NCBI RefSeq assembly: GCF_002156385.1
Contig: NZ_MVJM01000005.1
Location: 40,267 to 101,493 of the forward strand
Reading direction: 5' to 3'
Length of the DNA stretch: 61,227 bases
Source: Halalkalibacter urbisdiaboli
Lineage (GTDB): Bacteria > Bacillota > Bacilli > Bacillales > Bacillaceae_D
Shown: piece by piece, positions 8,074 to 15,546 of the stretch
Position numbering within the stretch: position 1 is the first letter of the stretch
Layout: every line of letters starts with the position of its first letter
Position numbers and translations under genes: made by a program
The notes under the pieces: generated by a model
Told to the model about the DNA's origin: nothing
The model's input: only the letters and a program-made list of their open reading frames with translations
Database searches by the model: none

Positions 8074-8643
8074 TTGCGTAAACGATGCACATGGGTTCCA
8101 ATAAAAGAGCCTTTATATGTTGCGTACCATGATAAGGAATGGGGAGTTCCTGTCTATGATGATAGAACTTTATTTGAAATGCTCTGTCTCGAAGGAGCAC
8201 AAGCAGGGCTTAGCTGGTGGACGATTTTACAAAAAAGAGCAAATTACCGAAAAGCCTTTGATAACTTTGATGCGGAAAAGATTATCCATTATACGGATGA
8301 AAAAATACAATCCTTAATAGAAGATAAAGGGATTGTTCGGAACAAACTGAAAATTCGAAGTGTCGTAACGAATGCACGTGCTTTCTTGAATATTCAAAGA
8401 GAATATGGCTCGTTTTCTCATTATATTTGGAGTTTTGTCGAGAATAAACCGATGATAAGCCAGTGGGAGACGATAGATGAAGTCCCTAGTACAAATGAAA
8501 TAAGTGATAAAATGAGCAAACAGTTAAAAAAAGATGGCTTTAAATTTGTAGGTAGTACAATTTGCTATTCCTTTATGCAAGCGGTGGGGATGGTCAATGA
8601 TCACACGTTGGATTGTTTCTGTCACCCTTCTCATCAAAAATGA
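8074..8643 (+). CDS. tag: DNA-3-methyladenine glycosylase I
   Basis: A 189-residue Tag protein beginning at TTG 8074, with AAAGGTGG at 8059-8066. The N-terminal RCTWV and YHDKEWGVPVYDD segments and the C-terminal NDHTLDCFCH segment hold the Cys and His residues (C5, H19 and the pair near residues 175-182) that bind structural zinc in this family. EGAQAGLSWWTIL is the conserved base-recognition region. The enzyme removes 3-methyladenine from alkylated DNA, starting base excision repair. It is a monocistronic housekeeping repair gene. Confidence 0.95.
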   Translation: MRKRCTWVPIKEPLYVAYHDKEWGVPVYDDRTLFEMLCLEGAQAGLSWWTILQKRANYRKAFDNFDAEKIIHYTDEKIQSLIEDKGIVRNKLKIRSVVTNARAFLNIQREYGSFSHYIWSFVENKPMISQWETIDEVPSTNEISDKMSKQLKKDGFKFVGSTICYSFMQAVGMVNDHTLDCFCHPSHQK

Positions 8644-8715
8644 AGAAAGTAAGTGTTTTGGAAGTCGGAATAGGATTATAGATAGCGTTCTTTACTGCTA
8701 TAAGGGGAGAAAAAC

Positions 8716-9012
8716 ATGATATTAGAAGCGGTTATGTTACAGGTTAAGAAAGGTATGGAAAAGGACTATGAGGAAGCGTTAAGCCAGGCATCGAAAATTA
8801 TTTCTTCTATGAAAGGGTATGTATCTCACGAATTACAGCGCTGTATGGAAGTTGAGGGGAAATACTTACTCTTAGTACAATGGGAAACGTTAGAAGACCA
8901 TACAGTTGGATTTAGACAATCAAATGAGTATCAAGAATGGAAAACGCAATTACATCATTTTTATGATCCATTTCCAACAGTAGAACATTTTGAACAAGTA
9001 AATTTAAGGTAG
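8716..9012 (+). CDS. Antibiotic biosynthesis monooxygenase (ABM)-domain protein
   Basis: A 98-residue ABM-fold protein: MILEAVMLQVKKGMEKDYEEAL opens the ferredoxin-like fold, and LLVQWETLEDHTVGFRQSNEYQEW is the second conserved block. HHFYDPFP ends the domain. Proteins of this class are dimeric cofactor-free monooxygenases, haem-degrading enzymes or proteins of unknown activity. The Asn/Trp/His set of haem monooxygenases IsdG/HmoB is not evident, so I leave it general. GGGGAG precedes the ATG. Confidence 0.8.
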   Translation: MILEAVMLQVKKGMEKDYEEALSQASKIISSMKGYVSHELQRCMEVEGKYLLLVQWETLEDHTVGFRQSNEYQEWKTQLHHFYDPFPTVEHFEQVNLR

Positions 9013-9149
9013 ATAGAGTGAACGTTGTACGTTAACCGTCTCAATTATAGCAAGTGCTTTATCCTTACCTAATCATTAATAAGGATTTATTCATTCTATC
9101 AAACATCAACAAATAAGGAAGAACTCAACATGACAGTTCAACAAACAGG

Positions 9150-9187
9150 AGCGTTTCTGAAATCAAGAATGCTCGTTTTCTTTTGTT
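9150..9187 (+). terminator. Probable terminator
   Basis: GAGCGTTT pairs with GAATGCTC (with wobbles) and is followed by GTTTTCTTTT. It lies downstream of the ABM gene. A 19-codon open frame with an AAGGAAG site (9130-9189) runs through it; I do not count that as a gene. Confidence 0.45.
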
Positions 9188-9284
9188 AGGGATATATATA
9201 CGAATAAAATTGTTGAAATTGGCATGGAATACGAACGATAACTGTTTACACAATATAAAAGTTCGTTTATAATACCAGATGTAG

Positions 9285-9394
9285 CATTCGTATATTCTTA
9301 GTAATATGGTCTAAAAGTTTCTACTAGGAACCGAAAATTCCTAACTACGAATGGGTGGGATCACTCTACCCAATTGTAGTTAGGAATTTTTTTT
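9285..9394 (+). ncRNA. Purine riboswitch, guanine-type, with overlapping terminator
   Basis: The aptamer spans 9285-9353. P1 is CATTCGTA (9285-9292) with TACGAATG (9346-9353). L2 has AATATGG, J2/3 has GTTTCTAC and L3 has CCGAAAA, all matching the purine class. The base that sets specificity, just before the 3' strand of P1 (9345), is C, which predicts guanine or hypoxanthine rather than adenine. A 22-bp hairpin with one mismatch (9335-9356 with 9368-9389) and eight T's forms the terminator. Its left arm uses the 3' strands of P3 and P1, so a ligand-bound aptamer should block termination. It controls the permease at 9412. Confidence 0.9.
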
Positions 9395-9411
9395 AGTTTA
9401 GGGAGGATTAT

Positions 9412-10701
9412 ATGGAACGATTATTTAATTTACGTGAATTAGGAACGAATGTTCGAACGGAAATTTTGGCGGGGATTACGACTTTTTTAACGATGGTTTA
9501 TATTATTATTGTTAACCCAGCTATCCTTTCAGCTGCTGGAGTGCCGTTTGATCAAGTGTTTATCGCCACGATAGCATCCGCTGTTATTGGAACACTAATT
9601 ATGTCATTGTCTGCAAAGTATCCAATTGCGATTGCTCCTGGTATGGGAATGAATGCATACTTTGCGAGTGTTGTTGCGACAAACGGTGTTAGTTATCAAA
9701 TTGTTTTAGGTACGGTTTTTTTAGCGGGGATTCTGTTTCTATTACTATCCTTTACAAAGTTTCGTGAAACGCTTATTCATTCAATCCCTGCTTCTTTAAA
9801 ATATGGGATTACTTCAGGGATTGGACTTTTTATTGCTTTTATCGGCTTAAAGATGGCCGGGATTGTTGTCCCTAACGCTGAAACCATGGTATCGTTCGGT
9901 GATTTACATCAACCTGTTACGATCTTATCATTATTTGGGTTATTTATTACGCTTATTCTAATTGCCCGTAAAATAAACGGAGCTTTGTTTATCGGAATGC
10001 TTGTCACCGCAGTTATCGGTTATTTTTCGGGACTTTTACAGTTTGATGGCATTGTCGCAGCACCACCACCACCCGTTTTCTTTGATTTTGATATTGGTGG
10101 TGTGTTTTCAAATGGATTATATACAGTTGTATTTGCGTTTTTACTTGTGACTATTTTTGATACGACTGGAACTATGATTGGTGTGGCGGAGCAAGCTGGA
10201 TTAATGAAAAACGGAAAATTCCCAAGAGCAAAGTCCGCACTTATGGCAGATGCTGTTGCGACTACGGTTGGGGCATCATTAGGAACAAGCCCATCTAGTG
10301 CGTATATTGAATCGTCTACTGGTGTTGCGGCAGGAGGGCGTTCAGGTCTTACAGCCTTTGTTGTAGCCATTTTATTTATGATTGCCTTATTCTTTTCACC
10401 ATTTGTGTCCGCCATTTCCTCATTACCAGCAATCACAGCTCCGATTTTAATTATTGTTGGCTGTTTTATGATGGAAGGACTAGCGAAAGTGAATTGGAAG
10501 TCCTTTGATGATGCCTTTCCAGCATTTGCGATTATTTTAACGATGCCATTAACATCAAGTATTGCAACAGGTATTGCGATTGGTTTCATCACATATCCGT
10601 TAATGAAGTTGGTTAGCGGAAAAGGGAGAGAGGTTCATCCAATTCTTTACGTGTTTGGTGTGATTTTTATTATTCAGATGATCTTTTTTCCTGCGCATTA
10701 A
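9412..10701 (+). CDS. NCS2-family (AzgA-type) purine permease
   Basis: A 429-residue protein with about 12-14 hydrophobic segments. It starts with the AzgA/PbuG-type N-terminus NVRTEILAGITTFLTMVYIIIVNP and has PGMGMNAYFA (about 79-88), DTTGTMIGVAEQAG (about 249-262) and GTSPSSAYIESSTGVAAGGRSGL (the anion/nucleobase site region, split here over two segments). It resembles B. subtilis PbuG/PbuO, which import guanine and hypoxanthine or adenine in symport with protons. GGGAGG precedes the ATG. The upstream purine riboswitch confirms the link to purines, though the switch architecture argues for induction rather than repression by the ligand. Confidence 0.9.
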   Translation: MERLFNLRELGTNVRTEILAGITTFLTMVYIIIVNPAILSAAGVPFDQVFIATIASAVIGTLIMSLSAKYPIAIAPGMGMNAYFASVVATNGVSYQIVLGTVFLAGILFLLLSFTKFRETLIHSIPASLKYGITSGIGLFIAFIGLKMAGIVVPNAETMVSFGDLHQPVTILSLFGLFITLILIARKINGALFIGMLVTAVIGYFSGLLQFDGIVAAPPPPVFFDFDIGGVFSNGLYTVVFAFLLVTIFDTTGTMIGVAEQAGLMKNGKFPRAKSALMADAVATTVGASLGTSPSSAYIESSTGVAAGGRSGLTAFVVAILFMIALFFSPFVSAISSLPAITAPILIIVGCFMMEGLAKVNWKSFDDAFPAFAIILTMPLTSSIATGIAIGFITYPLMKLVSGKGREVHPILYVFGVIFIIQMIFFPAH

Positions 10702-10705
10702 AGGG

Positions 10706-10735
10706 AAACGAGCTGCTTAATGTAGCTCGTTTTTA
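10706..10735 (+). terminator. Terminator of the purine permease gene
   Basis: AAACGAGCT pairs with AGCTCGTTT around a short loop and runs into a T stretch, just after the permease stop codon. Confidence 0.85.
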
Positions 10736-10832
10736 AATATAGAAGAAAAGGCGAGAGATTAGTAAATCGAAATGTAGCCTGAATTAGTAAGGCTCAATGT
10801 TAAGATTAAAATAGTCAAGGACGATTCCCTCA

Positions 10833-11324
10833 CTATTTTAAAACCTTACTACTACTCATGTTCTTACGAGTGAAGAGCTTTTCATACATCATTTGAAATC
10901 CATACATCAGAACAGATTTTAGAAGAAATAAAAGTGATAATTTAGGTTTTGTAAGTCGTACTAGGTTACCATACCCTATATTCTTAAACCAGTTAATACC
11001 GAGGTATGTAAAAATAGAATCAATGATCAGATTAATGAGAATATACAATTTAAAGTTTCCAAAGGTGTATTTCAGTATCCAAAGCGAGCCTACAAAAAAG
11101 GGGCCTATGATAAGCGGCATTTCTCCTAATACATTAGGTTTTACTTTTATTGGAAACCACCACCATTTTTTCTTTTCAGCGATGATCCCTTCAACGGTAA
11201 CAAATAATGCCATAAAAAAAGCGCCTGGGAAAAACCGTTTAAATGAGTTTGAACGAAGAAATGGTGTTGTCGCCCATGGTAAGAACGCCATTAAAAAAAT
11301 GATTAATTTAACCTTGTTGTTCAT
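10833..11324 (-). CDS. CBO0543-like small membrane protein
   Basis: A 163-residue protein with four or five hydrophobic stretches. The central segment IIGPFFVGSLWILKYTFGNF followed by YILINLIIDS is characteristic of the poorly characterised CBO0543 membrane protein family of Firmicutes. KKKWWWFPIKV marks an amphipathic loop. AAAGGTGGG precedes the ATG. No function is known for this family. It is isolated between two genes on the plus strand; a 111-codon plus-strand frame overlapping it is a shadow. Confidence 0.65.
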   Translation of the reverse strand: MNNKVKLIIFLMAFLPWATTPFLRSNSFKRFFPGAFFMALFVTVEGIIAEKKKWWWFPIKVKPNVLGEMPLIIGPFFVGSLWILKYTFGNFKLYILINLIIDSIFTYLGINWFKNIGYGNLVRLTKPKLSLLFLLKSVLMYGFQMMYEKLFTRKNMSSSKVLK

Positions 11325-11611
11325 TTTATGCCCACCTTTAATATATCCTTATGAATAATTTTCCCTGATTAAACAAAGTTATGTGTAATGATTTTGAAAG
11401 ATAATGTTAGTTATTTTCACTAAACAAATGTTCTTGTTGTGTGTATATTATATTTGTAATAAACAACCAAAAGTGGTGTTATCCTTATTATCCGAAATCA
11501 ATCTACAAACAAAGCTATGAATGAAATATCATAGATAAGGTGAAATTTGTTACAACAAAGCCTCTGGTTGACAAAGAGACGCAAGTAAATGAAAAGCGAA
11601 GGAGAAGTAAA

Positions 11612-12014
11612 ATGAGCGCACTATTAAGAGTTGGAACGACGTATATTCCTGTTGTGAACGTTGAGATAGCAACAGATTGGTATGTGAACAAATTAGGTGC
11701 AGAATTAAGCTATCTAGATGAGGATAAAGCCATTTTGAATTTTGCGAATCAGAGCTTTTTTCTTGTAAAGGCTAAAGACAATCAAAGCGCGAATTTTTAT
11801 GACCACTACGGTAAAGAGCACTTTTCATTAACGTTTGAAGTGGACGGATTACAGACTTTAGAAGAAGTACATAAAGAGTTTCTTTCGAAGCATAGTAAGG
11901 GAAATTGAAGACAGAGGCCACTCAGGAAGGAATTTTGTGTTTTGCGACTTAGACGGGAATGCTTTTGATGTGTGGAGTGAGTTAAGTCCGAGCTTCAAAG
12001 AGAAATATAACTAG
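11612..12014 (+). pseudogene. VOC/glyoxalase-fold protein, frameshifted
   Basis: Translation from ATG 11612 (AAGGAG at 11599-11604) gives a VOC-type N-terminus: TTYIPVVNVEIATDWYVNKLG through HFSLTFEVDGL. It then stops early at 11908. The next frame continues in register with the family C-terminus: DRGHSGRNFVFCDLDGN and AFDVWSELSPSF, ending at 12014. One frameshift near 11885-11895 therefore breaks a protein of about 133 residues. It may be a true mutation or a sequencing error. Function would be a metal-dependent lyase, dioxygenase or resistance-type protein; it cannot be narrowed. Confidence 0.75.
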
Positions 12015-12032
12015 TTGAAGTTGCAAAAATGT

Positions 12033-12062
12033 AGAGTACCATATAAGTGGGTACTCTCTTTG
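12033..12062 (+). terminator. Probable terminator
   Basis: AGAGTACC (12033-12040) pairs with GGTACTCT (12050-12057) and is followed by CTTTGTGTT, between the VOC gene and the flippase gene. Confidence 0.6.
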
Positions 12063-12119
12063 TGTTGAATCATTCACATGTCATTGATCAAGATGTTGAA
12101 TGTTAAAAAGGAGTGTGTA

Positions 12120-13759
12120 ATGGCTGAAACGAAACTTGTAAGAGGCACGATGTTGCTAACAACAGCAACATTTTTATCTAGATTATTAGGATTATTCTTT
12201 GTTATTCCTTTTACCGCCATTGTAGGACAAGCTGGTAATGCTCTTTATGGCTTTGGATTTATACCATACACTGTTCTTTTAAGCTTAGCTACGTTAGGTG
12301 TTCCGATGGCGGTATCAAAATTTGTTTCAAAATATCAGGCGTTAGGTGATTATGAGACTGGGTACCGCCTGTTGAAATCAGGCCTCTTCTTTATGTTGAT
12401 AAATGGAATTATTGCTTTTAGCGTATTATTTTTTTCTGCTCCACTTGTTTCAAACTGGATAATTAGCGACCCTAGTGAACTTCATGGAAACACGATGGAA
12501 GATGTTGTATTCACTATCCGCATGGTTAGTGTTGCTTTGTTCGTCGTCCCGATGATGTCCATTATGAGAGGGTACTTTCAAGGACATCAATCGATGGGCC
12601 CAACATCCGTGTCTCAAGTAATCGAACAAATTGTACGGATTGTTTTATCCTAACTTCAACCTTTGTCATCATTCATGTTATCGATGGTACGTTAGGGAGG
12701 GCGGTTGGTTTTGCGACGTTAGGTGCGTTTTTTGGAGCAGTAGGTGGAATGCTCGTGCTTTTATTTTATTGGTTTAAGCGACGAACGTTTATCTTGAAGC
12801 AAGTGAACGCTAGTAGAGTTAAATACTCACCTTCTAAAGTTGAGATGTATAAAGAACTAATAAGCTATGCATTACCACTAGCCTTTGTTGGTTTAGCAAT
12901 TCCGTTGTTTCAACTTATTGATTTGTTTACTGTGAATAATGCCTTAATTCGAAGCGGATTAATGGACAAGGGGGAGACATTAACTTTTTTTGCTGTTTTT
13001 ACACAAACGGCTCATAAAATTATTCTGATTCCGATGGCACTTGCTACGGCTTTTTCCATTACACTTATTCCTACGATTACAACCTCTTTTATTTCTAACG
13101 ATACGAGGACGTTGCAGCATCAAATCACGAAGACATTTCAAATCATATTATTAATAACCTTACCGGCTTCATTTGGAATGTCCGTTTTGTCTTCCTACAT
13201 ATTCGGTACACTCTATGGACTTGACAGTGTAGGGATGGGCGGAATGGTGTTACAACACTATGCCCCTATTGCTTTGTTCTTTTCCTTATTTTCGATATCA
13301 GCAGCCATTTTACAAGGGATAAATAAACAGAAATATGCTGTCATTGCACTTACGATTGGACTGCTTGTGAAACTGTCATTAAACTACGCTCTACTGTACA
13401 AAATTGGAGCACTTGGCGGAATTTTAGCAACGTATCTTGGTTTTGCTACTGCTGTATTCATAACGATGTGGGGGATACGAAAATATGCAAACTATCCATT
13501 CCGTTTACTAAAAAAGCACGTCAGCCAAATGGTCGCTTTTTCTTCAATAATGAGCATTACCCTCTATTATTTAACAAATTATTTGCAACTACATTTTCCT
13601 TATACATCATGGGAGAACGGATTGATTATTTTAGTAGCTGGGGTTACGGTCGGAAGTATGGTTTATGTTTTTCTATGCTATCAGTTTGGATTAGTAAGTA
13701 CGGTCCTTGGGAATCCATTACGGTTGTTTAAAAAGAATGTAAAAAGTAGTGAGGGGTAA
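12120..13759 (+). pseudogene. MurJ/YtgP-like MOP-superfamily flippase, frameshifted
   Basis: The N-terminal part (12120-12653; AAAGGAG before ATG 12120) reads KLVRGTMLLTTATFLSRLLG and PMAVSKFVSKYQALGDYETGYRLLKSG. This is the signature of YtgP/SpoVB-type polysaccharide and lipid II flippases. The frame is lost near 12645, in GTTTTATCC. The +1-shifted frame then continues without a stop (TSTFVIIHVIDGTLGRAVGF) into the long remaining frame, ending at 13759. Joined, it is a protein of about 545 residues with around 14 membrane segments, the normal family length. One missing base explains everything. If real, the gene is dead or split; if an error, it is an intact paralogue of MurJ/YtgP. Confidence 0.8.
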
Positions 13760-13783
13760 GGCATGTAAGGAGCGATGTGAAAA

Positions 13784-13826
13784 GCTCAAAAACACCTACA
13801 ATATTGCAGGTGTTTTTGAGCGGATT
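13784..13826. terminator. Strong bidirectional terminator
   Basis: GCTCAAAAACACCT pairs perfectly with AGGTGTTTTTGAGC around a 10-base loop. It separates the convergent flippase and methyltransferase genes. Confidence 0.85.
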
Positions 13827-13849
13827 TAAGAAATGACTCATGTATATAG

Positions 13850-14596
13850 TTAACTTTTTTTACATTTAATAATCATGGTAGTAGGAATAAAACGTGCTTT
13901 CTCGTATGAATACCATTCATTCGTGTGTCTTTGAACATCTTCATCTTTCAGGGTAACATCTTCGATCATTTTTTCAATTTGAAATCCGTTGTTAATTAAT
14001 GAGTTGATATAGGTGCTTACTTTAAATTGTTGCATAATTGCAGGATCCGCCCAAGCTTCATGTTCATATGGGCCTTCATGATGATATGATTGCTCAACCG
14101 TTAAAATACCGTTTTTCCCACGGATTCGGTTATACAAGGGGTGTTCCCAGCTAAAGACAAATACGCCTCCAGGCTTTAAATAGCTATGAATGTTTGCTAG
14201 TGTTTGGTCAAGATTTGTTGTCCAGCCCAGTGCATAAATGGAATATACGACATCAAAGTAATCCTTTGGTAACCCAGGGTCGTGTTCCATTGGGGATTGA
14301 AATAGTTTAACTGGGGAATGACAGTTTATCAATAATGCTTTGGCCGCAGCAATTTGTTTACTTGATAAATCTAATCCCCAGAGTTCCCCAGCTTTTTGAC
14401 TATCCATATATTTTAGTGAATGCCCACTTCCGCAACCAATGTCTAACACCTTTAAATGAGTTACATCGCCAATTAATTGTAAATTCTCTTCATTCGGTGC
14501 GAGTGGACCGTATTCTGGAAAAGGATTTCTTCCGAAAAAACGTTCTGCTGCTTTTTCCCAGCTAAGTTTGTTGATGTTAAGTGATTGTAGGGTCAT
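13850..14596 (-). CDS. Class I SAM-dependent methyltransferase
   Basis: A 248-residue protein starting at ATG 14596 (TTGGAGG eight bases upstream); an in-frame ATG 33 bases earlier lacks a site. Motif I is VLDIGCGSGHSL (about residues 48-59), then WGLDLSSKQI and VVYSIYALGW, followed by LKPGGVFVFSWEHP, matching the Methyltransf_11-type Rossmann fold. It should transfer a methyl group from S-adenosylmethionine to a small molecule. The substrate is unknown and the neighbours give no clue. Confidence 0.85.
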   Translation of the reverse strand: MTLQSLNINKLSWEKAAERFFGRNPFPEYGPLAPNEENLQLIGDVTHLKVLDIGCGSGHSLKYMDSQKAGELWGLDLSSKQIAAAKALLINCHSPVKLFQSPMEHDPGLPKDYFDVVYSIYALGWTTNLDQTLANIHSYLKPGGVFVFSWEHPLYNRIRGKNGILTVEQSYHHEGPYEHEAWADPAIMQQFKVSTYINSLINNGFQIEKMIEDVTLKDEDVQRHTNEWYSYEKARFIPTTMIIKCKKS

Positions 14597-14776
14597 ATCG
14601 AAAACCTCCAAATTATTTAATAGGAACATATATTCTGTATCGGCTGTTTGTTTTCCTTCATATTTCAGTGAGTTTATTAAATTTTGGATAAACTCTAGTT
14701 CAAATTTTCACGAAGAAGTATAATAATTGGCGTATAAAGGGGAATTTGTATAACTATAACAAATTTTGGAGGAGAA

Positions 14777-14920
14777 ATGATGGTTTGTGTACTGTATATA
14801 GAAGATGACAAAGAAATCGGAAAATGGGTGACAGATTTAACGAAAAGAAAAGGAGAAAATCCAATCGGAGGCATAGTGAGGAACATAAGGTGTTGTGAGG
14901 GGTATCTTACGTATCTGTGA
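14777..14920 (+). pseudogene. N-terminal stub of a response regulator
   Basis: After a strong TGGAGGAG site, a 47-codon frame begins MMVCVLYIEDDKEIGKWV. That is the start of a receiver domain of an OmpR-type response regulator, with the acidic EDD pocket. After about 25 codons the similarity stops and the frame ends. The phosphoacceptor Asp, the rest of the receiver and the DNA-binding domain are missing. I read this as what is left after a deletion that joined the start of a two-component gene to the DNA before the Nudix gene. Confidence 0.6.
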
Positions 14921-14970
14921 AAATCCATGCTCACAGTTGGAGTAGAGGCAAACTAGGAGGGTTTAATCAA

Positions 14971-15378
14971 ATGAGTGCACCTAAGCATATTGTTTCAGCA
15001 GCAACTGTTGTCATAAATGAACATCATGAAATTTTATTGATTAAAGGTCCACGGAGAGGCTGGGAAATGCCTGGTGGACAGGTTGAAGAAGGAGAATCGA
15101 TAAGAGATGCTGCGATTAGGGAAGCAAAGGAAGAGTCAGGGATTGATATTGAAATTATAAAATTTTGTGGAATTTTTCAAAATGTGAGCGCTTCCGTTTG
15201 TAACACATTATTTGTAGGAAAGCCGATCGGTGGGGAATTAACAACGAGCGCTGAAAGCTTAGAAGTAGGATTTTTCCCGATTCAGCAAGCGTTAGAAATG
15301 GTGACGTGGAATAATTTCAGGCAAAGAATTGAGTTATGCCTAGATGATAGCAATCAGCCGTTTTTTATAGAGTTTTAA
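14971..15378 (+). CDS. Nudix hydrolase
   Basis: A 135-residue protein from ATG 14971 (AGGAGGG at 14955-14961); a longer frame lacks a site. The Nudix box is intact: it begins at GGQVEEGES and ends REAKEESGI (about residues 38-60), fitting G-x5-E-x7-REUxEExGU. The helix glutamates bind Mg2+. Such enzymes hydrolyse nucleoside diphosphates linked to another group, including oxidised nucleotides; the exact substrate cannot be predicted. It sits alone after a truncated response regulator. Confidence 0.9.
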   Translation: MSAPKHIVSAATVVINEHHEILLIKGPRRGWEMPGGQVEEGESIRDAAIREAKEESGIDIEIIKFCGIFQNVSASVCNTLFVGKPIGGELTTSAESLEVGFFPIQQALEMVTWNNFRQRIELCLDDSNQPFFIEF

Positions 15379-15498
15379 GTCGCTTCGACCTGATTTCACA
15401 TAGTTTATTTTGGCTCACATCTTTGAAAAAGGACAAATAATTCCCTGATACAAAAAACAGGAATTATATGGAAGTTGAATAGCAGTAGGAGTATGTAA

Positions 15499-15535
15499 TA
15501 AAAAAAGCCTGTATCACTAATTGATACAGGCTATT
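15499..15535 (-). terminator. Terminator of the LysM protein gene
   Basis: AGCCTGTATCA pairs with TGATACAGGCT around CTAAT. The A run on the plus strand becomes a U tail for the minus-strand transcript of the LysM gene. Confidence 0.85.
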
Positions 15536-15546
15536 ACTAACGATCC

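Noticed and set aside
9130-9189. 19-codon frame with an AAGGAAG site
   Set aside because: It runs through a terminator-like hairpin and resembles no known peptide; a chance frame is more likely.
10020-10592. 190-codon minus-strand frame inside the purine permease gene
   Set aside because: It is the antisense shadow of a clear membrane protein gene.
11023-11358. 111-codon plus-strand frame opposite the CBO0543-like gene
   Set aside because: No ribosome binding site; the minus-strand gene has a strong site and a family match.
14695-14934. 79-codon minus-strand frame
   Set aside because: It overlaps the response-regulator stub in antisense and has no ribosome binding site.
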